From Paenibacillus sp. Soil787 (GTDB lineage Bacteria; Bacillota; Bacilli; Paenibacillales; NBRC-103111), in the NCBI RefSeq assembly GCF_001429545.1, contig NZ_LMSP01000012.1:514555-578554 (forward strand): 64,000 nucleotides of DNA, written 5' to 3'. Positions 1 through 7,652 of this stretch are shown here, piece after piece. The notes under the pieces are model-generated. The model searched no databases and was not told the DNA's origin. It saw only the letters and a program-made list of their open reading frames with translations. Within the stretch, counting starts at the first letter, position 1. Each line of letters starts with the position of its first letter. Made by a program: the position numbers and the translations under genes.

Positions 1-924
1 GACGGCATTTTGTTTATTACCTTTTACTCTACGCTCTTATCCTATCTAAGCACCGTAAATAGTCATATTCGTTACTATATCGTGAGTATTCACTTGATTT
101 TATTGAACATATCCTTACATAGTCAGCCAAACAGCTACTACCTTATTGCCAATCTGGTCTTCTTGTCTCTGACGATTCTCCTGCTGCAGATGCTCCAGAC
201 AGAGCAAAACAAAGAGGAAATCGAACTGCTCTATGATAGGCTTCGGAGGCAGCATTACGAGCTGGACGAAGCTCGCCTTCAGTTAATGGATTACGCCCGA
301 AAAGTCGAAAACATTGCGCAAACGGACGAACGAAATCGAATTTCCCGAGATATTCATGATGAATTGGGACATAAGCTGATCCGGCTTAAAATAATGATGG
401 AAGCATCCTTGCAAATCCTACCCACGCAACAAAAGAAAGGTGTAGACATGTTAATGTCGGTCCGAGACCAGTTAACAGAAAGCATGGAACTGCTCCGCTC
501 AACTGTACGTAGACTGAAACCAGATGAAGAAACGCTGCAAACCTATTCACTGGATCGACTCATTGAAGGATTGACAGCAGATAAAGGGATATCTATTGAG
601 GTTGAGATACAGGGGATGCCCTACGTGCTGTATCCGAGTTTAGAGTTCATTCTATACCGTAATGCACAAGAAGCCATCACGAATGCCATTCGTCACGGGT
701 CCGCAACCCAGGTTCTCATTCAGTTAACCTATGAATCCAAACAAATTACCATGTGTATTTCGAATAACGGTAAACTGCCTGCTGAGCACACTATGAACGG
801 ACTAGGAATGTCAGGCATGGAAGAACGAAGCAAGCTTATAGGCGGTCAGCTTATGGTGTCGATCGGGGATCGATTTACAGTGACGACTGTCTTGCCCACT
901 TTTCGCCAAATTGAATCTACCTAA
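1..924 (+). CDS. Sensor histidine kinase, NarL/DesK type (5' end outside window)
   Basis: Membrane sensor kinase that should autophosphorylate on His and pass phosphate to the response regulator 19 bp downstream. The reading frame is open from base 1, so the true start probably lies upstream; the first in-frame start is a TTG at 10. Hydrophobic segments fill the first ~65 residues, then a coiled linker, a HisKA_3 dimerisation domain with the phospho-acceptor His in 'SRDIHDELGH' (~residue 117), and an HATPase_c domain with N-box 'AQEAITNAIRHG' and a G-box around 'NGLGMSGMEER'. This is the standard DesK/LiaS/NarX arrangement. The stimulus cannot be told from the sequence. Confidence 0.9.
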   Translation, partial: DGILFITFYSTLLSYLSTVNSHIRYYIVSIHLILLNISLHSQPNSYYLIANLVFLSLTILLLQMLQTEQNKEEIELLYDRLRRQHYELDEARLQLMDYARKVENIAQTDERNRISRDIHDELGHKLIRLKIMMEASLQILPTQQKKGVDMLMSVRDQLTESMELLRSTVRRLKPDEETLQTYSLDRLIEGLTADKGISIEVEIQGMPYVLYPSLEFILYRNAQEAITNAIRHGSATQVLIQLTYESKQITMCISNNGKLPAEHTMNGLGMSGMEERSKLIGGQLMVSIGDRFTVTTVLPTFRQIEST

Positions 925-942
925 GAAAGGGTTGAACGCATC

Positions 943-1605
943 ATGATCCATGTGCTCATTACAGACGATGATCCATTCATCCGCGAGAGCTTACAGTTAA
1001 TCATTGGACTTGACGAAAATATTAAGGTTGTTGGTACGTGCACGCATGGAGACGAAGCTTTTGCTTTTATCCAGAGCGGCATTCAGGTTGACGTTGTCCT
1101 GATGGACATTCGGATGCCAATCTGTGACGGTGTGCAAGGCACACTCAAGATTAAGCAAGCTTATCCGCATATTGCTGTGCTTATTCTGACCACATTCGAC
1201 GATGATGAATTTATCGTTCAAGCCTTGCGAAACGGAGCCAGCGGTTATCTGCTCAAAAATATATCGCCGGATCGGATTATTCAAGGAATCAAAACAGTAG
1301 AACAAGGCAATCTTCTTATTCATCCTGATATTGCAAAGAAATTGACGACCTTTATCGGCACTAGTTCATCTTCGAACATAAACGCGCCCAAACCACTTGG
1401 CGGATATGGGTTAACTGCAAGCGAACAAGCTGTCGTAGCCAAAATCGCTGAAGGTCTGTCCAATAAAGAAATCGCCCAGGAGCTGTTCCTGAGCGAAGGT
1501 ACCGTTAAGAATTATATTACGGAAATTCTCAGCAAGCTGAACCTCCGAGATCGCACGCAAATTGCTATTTTTTATTTAAAAAAGCAATCCGGCACCGGCA
1601 GTTAA
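943..1605 (+). CDS. Two-component response regulator, NarL/FixJ (LuxR-HTH) family
   Basis: DNA-binding partner of the upstream kinase. The N-terminal receiver domain has the acidic pair 'DDD' near residue 9 and the phospho-acceptor Asp in 'VVLMDIRMP' (~residue 55). The C-terminal LuxR-type HTH (~residues 150-210) contains 'LTASEQAVVAKIAEGLSNKE' and 'EGTVKNYITEILSKL'. Length (220 aa) is normal. AAGAAAGG at 923-930 is the ribosome binding site, and the 19-bp gap argues for co-transcription with the kinase. The stop codon directly abuts the stop codon of the convergent gene at 1606, with no obvious terminator hairpin between them. Confidence 0.92.
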   Translation: MIHVLITDDDPFIRESLQLIIGLDENIKVVGTCTHGDEAFAFIQSGIQVDVVLMDIRMPICDGVQGTLKIKQAYPHIAVLILTTFDDDEFIVQALRNGASGYLLKNISPDRIIQGIKTVEQGNLLIHPDIAKKLTTFIGTSSSSNINAPKPLGGYGLTASEQAVVAKIAEGLSNKEIAQELFLSEGTVKNYITEILSKLNLRDRTQIAIFYLKKQSGTGS

Positions 1606-2451
1606 TTATTTAACTCTCGTCACCTGGATGTCCTCTTTGGAGGAACTTCCAACTACATAATCAGGCTTATTATCATTGCCATTGATTTGCGTCAGTTTGA
1701 GAATTGTACGATAGAAATGCCCATTTTCCGTAAGCAAGTAGCTGTATGTATTCTCTTCAGGCAGCGCATCGATGATAATTGGATTCGTCATGTAAGGTAC
1801 TTTATTGATCTCATAGTATCGGAAACCTTCCACGTACGCTCTGATTGTCTTGAGCTTGACTGGATCCTGCTCCCCTGTAATGACGATGGGTTCATTAATC
1901 AGATAGGAAATTTGCGGCGTTTCTTTCCAGCTCTTTTTCAATTCTTCTTCGCTGACATAGATATCCTCTGAATACTTTTCCTTTGCTTTCCGCAATCCGC
2001 CCGTAGAGACTCCCATTCGGTCCAAATCTTTCAATCGGTAATACGTCTGATCCGTCATATTAACAAGAACCGGGTAAGTCCCCCCTAAATAATCTAAGTA
2101 CTGTGGATACGGGTACTGCAGCACAATTTCTGTATAATTCGTTTCGTTGCCTTCCGCAGGCTGCTGAGGATTAATACGGGAATTCAGATAAATTGTTTTC
2201 GTGCTATCCTTCCAATTCACAACCGCTCCTAAGTAAGTTCCTAGTTCCTTCACAGGCAAATAACTGGAATTATTATAAATTAATGGCGGATTCGCCAGCT
2301 TCACTTCTTGCCCGTTCACGACGACTTTAAAATCATTTCTTAAGTAAGCATCAACACGTTGCAGCACATCCTGTGCGTAAACACCCGCTGTGAAACAAGT
2401 TCCCATTAAAGTGCCAAGTACCGCTATTTTTGACCATTTTGACATCCTCAT
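1606..2451 (-). CDS. Secreted protein with copper-amine-oxidase-N-like stalk domain
   Basis: 281 aa with an N-terminal signal peptide (basic start, hydrophobic core, cleavage near 'VYAQD'). Residues ~40-95 form a stalk domain of the Cu_amine_oxidN1 type: 'VVVNGQEVKLANPPLIYNNS', 'YLPVKELGTYLGAVVNW' and 'KTIYLN'. The family is abundant in Paenibacillus envelope proteins and its role is poorly defined. The remaining ~185 residues are not recognised. AGGAGA lies 11 nt before the ATG; a second ATG two codons later is also possible. Probably attached to or released from the cell surface. Confidence 0.8.
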   Translation of the reverse strand: MRMSKWSKIAVLGTLMGTCFTAGVYAQDVLQRVDAYLRNDFKVVVNGQEVKLANPPLIYNNSSYLPVKELGTYLGAVVNWKDSTKTIYLNSRINPQQPAEGNETNYTEIVLQYPYPQYLDYLGGTYPVLVNMTDQTYYRLKDLDRMGVSTGGLRKAKEKYSEDIYVSEEELKKSWKETPQISYLINEPIVITGEQDPVKLKTIRAYVEGFRYYEINKVPYMTNPIIIDALPEENTYSYLLTENGHFYRTILKLTQINGNDNKPDYVVGSSSKEDIQVTRVK

Positions 2452-2641
2452 ACGTATAAATTCTCCTGTCTTCCTAATTGATAGTTATCACATATTTCGG
2501 CATGGTTCCACTTTTTTCCTGCTTTTCAGGCAAGAAAGGTCCAATGGCCTACTTCCTTTCTACAAAACTCGTAATTATTGCGGGAATACACGAATTGCTT
2601 TAGAATAATTGAAAACGTATTTGAAAAGAGGAATTTAACAG

Positions 2642-3274
2642 ATGAGTTTCACTGGATTTGCACAGCATGATTTTGATACCTTTGCTATAGACGGTCTTGA
2701 TGGACGTATGGAAGCCATTCGAGAGCGCATTCAGCCTAAATTTAAAGCTTTAGGTGATTCTTTGGCCCAGGATTTGTCCGTCCTTTCCGGTACAGAAATG
2801 TTCCTGCATATCGCTAAACACTTAAGACGAAAAGTGAATCCCCCAGTTGATACTTGGCTGGCAATTTGTCCAAACAAAAGAGGCTATAAACAGGTGCCTC
2901 ACTTCCAGGTCGGTCTATTTGATGATCGTGTGTTTATTTGGTTGGCTCTTATCTATGAACTTCCGAATAAAAGCAGCATTGCAACTACATATATGAAAGA
3001 AATTGACCGTTTGCAAAAAGAAATTCCATCTGATTTCGTCCTTTCCTTCGACCATATGAAAAAAGACGTTACTTCCCTGTCCGATTTAGACCGCAGCGGC
3101 TGGAACGACGCATTAATTCGTTTCCGCGATGTCAAAAAAGCGGAGCTGCTAATCGGCCGCAACCTCAGTTTCAAGGACCCAGTTCTAGGGAAACCGGCTG
3201 AACTTGAGCTGCTTATTAAACAAACCTTTGAGAAGCTCATCCCCCTTTATCAGATGGCTGTGAACGCAAAGTAA
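2642..3274 (+). CDS. yktB: DUF1054 / UPF0637 family protein (YktB)
   Basis: 210 aa, the usual length for the family. Recognised from 'FAQHDFDTFAIDGLDGRMEA', 'IRERIQPKF' and the hydrophobic middle 'PHFQVGLFDDRVFIWLALI'. No signal peptide or membrane segment, so probably cytoplasmic. The biochemical role of the family is unknown. It stands alone on the plus strand, divergent from the stalk-domain gene; the 190-bp gap upstream should carry both promoters but I see no strong consensus site. Confidence 0.85.
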   Translation: MSFTGFAQHDFDTFAIDGLDGRMEAIRERIQPKFKALGDSLAQDLSVLSGTEMFLHIAKHLRRKVNPPVDTWLAICPNKRGYKQVPHFQVGLFDDRVFIWLALIYELPNKSSIATTYMKEIDRLQKEIPSDFVLSFDHMKKDVTSLSDLDRSGWNDALIRFRDVKKAELLIGRNLSFKDPVLGKPAELELLIKQTFEKLIPLYQMAVNAK

Positions 3275-3391
3275 ATCAGATTTATGGGAATTTTTATGTG
3301 AGACTAAGGTTTCTTTAAAGTAAAATTAACCCCTTCTGCACAGACTAAGCGCTGTAGTCCTAATCCAACAGGAAAGGAGGGATTAAAAAGT

Positions 3392-4084
3392 ATGAACCCT
3401 ACGTATATGAAAAAGCTAGTGGTGAGCTCTATTGCTTTCACAATCGCTCTTGGCTACACGGCACTTCCCTCCGTAACGGCAGTCGCTCAATCTCCTTCCG
3501 AGGATCAGGAGCAAACGATTCGTTTGCAACAGACCGATGAGAAGGACCATGGCGGTCACCGCCGGAAATGGCCGATTGTCGATGAGTCTGCTACTGTCAT
3601 CGGTGTTGACAAAGAAGCGCTCGTCAAAGCGCTGAAGAGCGGCAAAAGCATCGTAGAAGCAGCCGCGGACAAGGGCATCAGCGAAGACGACTTGACTGCC
3701 AAGCTGCAGCAGCTTCGAACAGGCAAAATTGAAGCGGCCGTCAAAGACGGCAAGCTGACAGCTGATCAAGGTGAGCACATGAAGATGAAACTCAGTGAGC
3801 ATTTGAAGTTCATCCTCAACGAGAAAAACTTGTTAGATGGTCACGATGGCCACGGGAAGTGGCACAAGTTCGGACTGAAGCCGGATACAGAGAAGCTCGC
3901 TAAGACTCTCGGTCTGAGCAAAGACGAACTTCACGCCCAGCTCCGCTCCGGCAAATCGCTGGCTGAGATTGCCAAGTCTAAGGGCATATCGAAGGACAAG
4001 CTAGTATCGTCCATAAAGGATCAATTAACCCCGTCTATTGAACAATGGGTTGATCGTAAGAAAGACGCGAAAGTCAAAGACTGA
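3392..4084 (+). CDS. Secreted helical repeat protein, function unknown
   Basis: 230 aa with a clear signal peptide (hydrophobic core, cleavage after 'TAVAQ'). The mature protein carries two related helical units, 'ALVKALKSGKSIVEAAADKG' (~residues 77-96) and 'ELHAQLRSGKSLAEIAKSKG' (~171-190). Each follows a His-rich patch ('KDHGGHRRKW', 'GHDGHGKWHKF') that might bind metal (inference). Similar 'SGKSLAEIAKxKGIS' units occur in uncharacterised Firmicutes secreted proteins. AAGGAGGG is 10 nt before the ATG, and a strong terminator follows. Single-gene transcription unit. Confidence 0.75.
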   Translation: MNPTYMKKLVVSSIAFTIALGYTALPSVTAVAQSPSEDQEQTIRLQQTDEKDHGGHRRKWPIVDESATVIGVDKEALVKALKSGKSIVEAAADKGISEDDLTAKLQQLRTGKIEAAVKDGKLTADQGEHMKMKLSEHLKFILNEKNLLDGHDGHGKWHKFGLKPDTEKLAKTLGLSKDELHAQLRSGKSLAEIAKSKGISKDKLVSSIKDQLTPSIEQWVDRKKDAKVKD

Positions 4085-4101
4085 TAGTTGCAAGTGATAG
4101 C

Positions 4102-4140
4102 AAAAAGGCATTCCTCTGGGTTCCTCTGGGATGCCTTTTT
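4102..4140 (+). terminator. Intrinsic terminator after the secreted repeat protein
   Basis: AAAAAGGCAT at 4102-4111 pairs with ATGCCTTTTT at 4131-4140 around a loop that contains a direct duplication of TTCCTCTGGG. It is symmetrical and could work on both strands. Confidence 0.85.
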
Positions 4141-4228
4141 GCTGTTTGGGGTAAGGTGAATAAACTTATGAATGCATTCATCTCCGATTGGTGCGATTCC
4201 GACAGTGATGATCCCTTGCCCACCAAAC

Positions 4229-4412
4229 TGTTGTACTTTGTGCAACAATATGGCGGTTTCTATGGACAAATTGGCTTTTTGTTGTACCGCGTACAACATT
4301 TTGGTGGGAATCGCTTAGAAATAGGTGTTTTAAACTCGAATTGTTGTACGAAATGCAACAATAGCAGTCTAAAATAGGGTGAGGCAGGTGTATTGTTGCA
4401 CAAAATACAATT
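4229..4412. repeat. Array A: four 19-bp palindromes (8-3-8), spacing 51/62/52 bp
   Basis: Palindromes of the form TGTTGTAC-NNN-GTACAACA start at 4229, 4280, 4342 and 4394; the second is perfect, the others carry one or a few changes. The intervening lengths (32, 43, 33 bp) match those of a second array at 34350-34533 exactly although the spacer sequences differ. The flank at about 4177-4230 reappears in inverted orientation at 59.4 kb. Non-coding; sits between the 4102-4140 terminator and the ABC efflux operon. Confidence 0.8.
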
Positions 4413-4533
4413 TGGACTATCGTGTACTCGGGGATTTTCAAATGACGGTACCCAACATGTGGTGGATGCCCAGTTGCTAGATGTAAATCAAAGTTACCTG
4501 AATTGATGCATGTTCTAAGTATTTGTTGTGATA

Positions 4534-4744
4534 GCGCTAGCGCACAAAAATTGTGCGCTAGGTCGTCAGATCGGTCGCCACCGGGCGCTAGCGCACAAAA
4601 ATTGTGCGCAAGGTATGCAGATTCGTCGCCACCGGACACTAGCGCACAAAAATTGTGCGCAAGGTATGCAGATTCGTCGCCACCAGACGCTAGCGCACAA
4701 AAATTGTGCGCAAGGTCGGCAGTTTCGTCGCCACCTTGCGCTAG
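4534..4744. repeat. Tandem 51-bp repeat, four units plus a partial, each with a palindrome
   Basis: Units begin at 4534, 4585, 4636 and 4687, with a partial fifth unit at 4738-4744. Each carries the perfect palindrome GCGCACAA-AAA-TTGTGCGC followed by a degenerate linker containing GTCGCCACC. In the first unit the arms extend to CTAGCGCACAA/TTGTGCGCTAG. The period is divisible by three and both strands stay open through the array, but the possible peptides are plain repeats without a ribosome binding site, so I treat it as non-coding. From 4745 to about 4985 I see nothing beyond a short CTTAAG...CTTAAG inverted repeat. Confidence 0.85.
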
Positions 4745-4989
4745 AATTACGAGTGCTGAACATTGCCAACCACTTTAGCCCATAACCCTTCACAAAGTGC
4801 TGAACGACTTTAATCCAAATTTTGCAGTCTCTCAGGCGTAGCTTGTTTAGTATCAACCTTTATAAACACTCTCACTTAAGGGCGGCTTAAGCCGTTTATT
4901 TGGTTGTTAGACGAGTTTTAGTGAACGTTCGGGGCGACAATTTATGAACATACTCTTTAATAAATCCATTTAAAAATATCCTCTTCAAA

Positions 4990-5003
4990 TGAGTGATTAC
5001 TCA
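4990..5003. promoter_or_regulatory. Putative TetR operator O1
   Basis: TGAGTGATTACTCA, an inverted repeat (TGAGT/ACTCA) that recurs identically at 5050-5063. It lies directly upstream of the -35 element of the efflux operon, whose last gene encodes a TetR-family repressor. Confidence 0.65.
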
Positions 5004-5004
5004 C

Positions 5005-5033
5005 TTCACAACGAGCATAAAATGGCGTATGAT
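5005..5033 (+). promoter_or_regulatory. Sigma-A-type promoter of the ABC efflux operon
   Basis: -35 TTCACA (5005-5010), 17-bp spacer, -10 TATGAT (5028-5033). It is bracketed by two copies of the same inverted repeat, which suggests repression by occlusion or looping. Confidence 0.65.
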
Positions 5034-5049
5034 GAGTTCATCAGATAAA

Positions 5050-5063
5050 TGAGTGATTACTCA
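5050..5063. promoter_or_regulatory. Putative TetR operator O2
   Basis: Second exact copy of TGAGTGATTACTCA, 60 bp from O1 and just downstream of the expected transcription start, inside the leader of the efflux operon. Confidence 0.65.
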
Positions 5064-5084
5064 CTCCTGAAAGAGGTGCAAGAA

Positions 5085-5813
5085 ATGACGACAGACATAT
5101 CTATTCAAGTGAATGGTGTCAGCAAGCAATTTGACGAAAAGGTTGTTCTGAATGACATTACACTGACTGTACCGAAAGCCCATATTTTCGGATTGCTCGG
5201 CCCTTCCGGATCTGGGAAAACAACGCTTGTACGTTTGATTGCTGGCATTGATGTTCCCACATCGGGGACCGTTCATGTGCTCGGGCAGCAAATGCCCCAG
5301 TTAGCGATGCTATCGCAAATCGGTTACATGGCGCAATCGGATGCCCTTTATGCAGAATTAACCGCTCAAGAGAATTTGGAGTTTTTCGCATCTTTGTATG
5401 GGTTAACGGGAACAAAGCGCAAACAGCGGATTCATGACGTCATGGAGCTTGTTGATCTAGGGTCTCATTTGAAGAAGCAAATTTCTAACTATTCTGGAGG
5501 AATGAAGCGCCGCTTATCACTCGCTATCTCTTTGCTGCATGAGCCCGGCATTTTAATTCTCGATGAGCCTACAGTGGGAATTGACCCCGTCTTACGCAAA
5601 TCAATTTGGCAAGAGTTAACGCATCTCAGTCTGCAGGGCACAACGATTCTCATAACCACCCACGTGATGGATGAAGCAGACAAATGTCATCAACTTGGGA
5701 TGATCCGTGACGGCATACTCATGGCAGTAGGAACACCGGATGAGTTGAAACAGGCTACTTCCTCCGCAACGATTGAAGAAGCATTCTTATATTATGGAGG
5801 TGTCAAGCAATGA
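5085..5813 (+). CDS. ABC-2 type exporter, ATP-binding protein
   Basis: Cytoplasmic ATPase of a drug- or lipid-type exporter. Walker A '[12 protein letters not shown]', signature 'YSGGMKRRLSLAIS' and Walker B 'LILDEPTVGIDP' are all intact; 'ILITTHVMDEADKC' contains the switch His. An in-frame ATG at 5049 lies inside operator O2 without a ribosome binding site, whereas AAGAGGTG at 5071-5078 serves the ATG at 5085, so I chose the latter (242 aa). Its stop overlaps the permease start (ATGA), indicating tight coupling. Order ATPase-permease-TetR implies an inducible efflux operon. Confidence 0.9.
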   Translation: MTTDISIQVNGVSKQFDEKVVLNDITLTVPKAHIFGLLGPSGSGKTTLVRLIAGIDVPTSGTVHVLGQQMPQLAMLSQIGYMAQSDALYAELTAQENLEFFASLYGLTGTKRKQRIHDVMELVDLGSHLKKQISNYSGGMKRRLSLAISLLHEPGILILDEPTVGIDPVLRKSIWQELTHLSLQGTTILITTHVMDEADKCHQLGMIRDGILMAVGTPDELKQATSSATIEEAFLYYGGVKQ

Positions 5814-6856
5814 GAATTCGTGCGATTGTGATCCGTATTTTACGCCAATTCTTTCACGATAAACGTACTTTAATGATGATGCTTGTAGCTCCAATGCTAA
5901 TTCTTTTTATGATGTCTTTAGTGTTTAACAGTAACACCTATGTCCCTAAAATTGGCGCAGTGAATATCCCCGCTCCGCTCATTCAAAAACTGCAGGATCA
6001 AAACGCTGAAGTAGTAACCTACAGTTCAGATGAAGCCCAAACTGAGCTAGAAGCTGTGCATTTAGATGCTATCATAGCGATGAATGGGACAGCGCCGCAA
6101 GTGACCTTGGAAGGAAGCGACCCCAGTAAAAATAGAGCCGTGCTGTTCTTGCTGCAAAAAGCACTGCAAAGCGCAGTTCCAGTGAACTCTAACACTAGCT
6201 CCAGCTCCTATTTACAAGCGCCAACCATCACCTATTTGCATGGCTCTGCCGATATGGCGGCTTTTGACAATTTCGGTCCTGTTCTCATAGGTTTTTTCGT
6301 CTTCTTCTTCGTCTTCCTGCTCTCTGGCGTTTCGTTCTTGAGGGAACGAACCGGAGGAACCTTAGAACGACTGCTGGCATCACCGCTTCGCCGTTGGGAA
6401 ATCGTTGTCGGCTATATTCTAGGCTTCGGTATATTTACAACACTCCAAGCAACGCTCATTGCATGGTTTGCCACTAGTGTGCTGGGATTAATGTTGGTCG
6501 GCTCTTTCTGGTACGTTTTGCTGATCACCGTCCTGCTCGCGTTGGCTGCCTTATCACTAGGAACGCTGATATCAGCTTTTGCTAACAATGAATTCCAGAT
6601 GATTCAGTTCATTCCGCTTATTATCGTACCCCAGGTGTTCTTCTCAGGCTTATTCAGCCTCGATACGATGTCGATATACCTCCGCTGGATCGGTGTCATC
6701 ATGCCGCTTAAATACGGAGCAGATGCTCTGCGGAATATTATGATTCGCGGTGCAGGTTGGGATCGCATTTGGTTGGACGTTCTCGTATTAGCAGCATTCA
6801 CGATATGCTTCATGATCTTAAACATAGTGGCACTGAGGAAGCACCGTAAGATATAA
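5810..6856 (+). CDS. ABC-2 type exporter, permease
   Basis: 348 aa membrane partner of the preceding ATPase. One membrane segment lies near the N-terminus ('MMMLVAPMLILFMMSLVF'), then a ~120-residue extracytoplasmic region, then five hydrophobic segments (~residues 155-345) with the ABC-2 motif 'RERTGGTLERLLASPLRRWE'. This YhgE/DrrB-like layout is typical of multidrug or antibiotic exporters. The substrate cannot be read from the sequence. It overlaps the ATPase by 4 bp and is followed 55 bp later by the chosen start of the TetR gene. Confidence 0.88.
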   Translation: MRIRAIVIRILRQFFHDKRTLMMMLVAPMLILFMMSLVFNSNTYVPKIGAVNIPAPLIQKLQDQNAEVVTYSSDEAQTELEAVHLDAIIAMNGTAPQVTLEGSDPSKNRAVLFLLQKALQSAVPVNSNTSSSSYLQAPTITYLHGSADMAAFDNFGPVLIGFFVFFFVFLLSGVSFLRERTGGTLERLLASPLRRWEIVVGYILGFGIFTTLQATLIAWFATSVLGLMLVGSFWYVLLITVLLALAALSLGTLISAFANNEFQMIQFIPLIIVPQVFFSGLFSLDTMSIYLRWIGVIMPLKYGADALRNIMIRGAGWDRIWLDVLVLAAFTICFMILNIVALRKHRKI

Positions 6857-6911
6857 TGTTAGGATGTCCTATGTTGCAAAGCCAGTTTTGCTAAATGAAG
6901 AGGTGAACACA

Positions 6912-7574
6912 TTGTCCCAAGTCGAACCGTGGTTAAACGAGCTTCTGCGTCTAAATGACGAAGAAGAGAAGATGACCGATAAGCAGATAAAGATTGTTCA
7001 AGCGGCCGTAGAGATTTTCTCTGAGAAAGGGTTTGCTGGCTCCTCGACCAGTGAAATTGCTCAAAAAGCTGGCGTAGCGGAAGGTACCATTTTCCGTCAC
7101 TATAAAACGAAAAAAGAACTGCTGCTATCGATCGTTGCCCCCATTATGACGAAGCTCATTGCACCGTTTGCAGTGAAAGATTTTACAAAGGTATTGGAAG
7201 CTGATTATCCAAATGTTGAACAATTCTTGCGCGCCATCACGGTGAACCGATTAGAATTCGCCCGCAAACATTTTCCTGTTATCAAAATATTCATTCATGA
7301 AATCCCTTTCCATACGGAGCTGCGTGAACAATTTAAAGAGACAGTTGCCGTATTAGTGCTGGAAAAAGCTTATAAAGCCATAAATCACTTTCAGGCTGAG
7401 GGTCAATTAATCGAACTCCCCGAAGCTACGAGTATGCGACTGATTGCCTCTACGATTATTGGCTTCTTAATTACTCGATTTTTGTTTGCACCGGATTCGG
7501 AATGGGATGAACCCCAAGAAATCGAGCACACGATTAACTTCATCATGCACGGCCTATCGCCTCGCAAGCCGTAG
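6912..7574 (+). CDS. TetR/AcrR family transcriptional regulator, likely local repressor
   Basis: 220 aa. The N-terminal HTH (~residues 20-65) includes 'IVQAAVEIFSEKGFAGSSTS', 'IAQKAGVAEGTIFRHYKTKK'; the C-terminal ligand domain is alpha-helical. An ATG at 6864 is in frame, but GAAGAGGTG (6898-6905) fits the TTG at 6912 better, so I prefer the TTG. Being the last gene of the operon whose promoter is bracketed by two identical inverted repeats, it probably represses that operon and itself and is released by an exported compound (inference). Confidence 0.85.
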   Translation: MSQVEPWLNELLRLNDEEEKMTDKQIKIVQAAVEIFSEKGFAGSSTSEIAQKAGVAEGTIFRHYKTKKELLLSIVAPIMTKLIAPFAVKDFTKVLEADYPNVEQFLRAITVNRLEFARKHFPVIKIFIHEIPFHTELREQFKETVAVLVLEKAYKAINHFQAEGQLIELPEATSMRLIASTIIGFLITRFLFAPDSEWDEPQEIEHTINFIMHGLSPRKP

Positions 7575-7590
7575 CTAGCCGTTATAAAGT

Positions 7591-7643
7591 AAAAAGCTGT
7601 ACACTCGCCTTCCCCTTGTCGGGAAGCTAGTGTACAGCTTTTT
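7591..7643. terminator. Bidirectional terminator between tetR and the MFS operon
   Basis: AAAAAGCTGTACACT (7591-7605) pairs perfectly with AGTGTACAGCTTTTT (7629-7643). It ends two convergent transcription units. Confidence 0.9.
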
Positions 7644-7652
7644 CTCATCTTG

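Noticed and set aside
4229..4744. Regularly spaced repeats as a CRISPR array
   Set aside because: Repeats are short palindromes (19 bp) with spacing that is either fully repetitive (51-bp tandem) or duplicated at another locus; there are no unique 30-40 bp spacers between identical ~30-bp repeats and no cas genes.
4178..4856. Open frames on both strands across the palindrome arrays
   Set aside because: They arise from a 51-bp period divisible by three; products are simple Cys/Arg/Ser repeats without ribosome binding sites.
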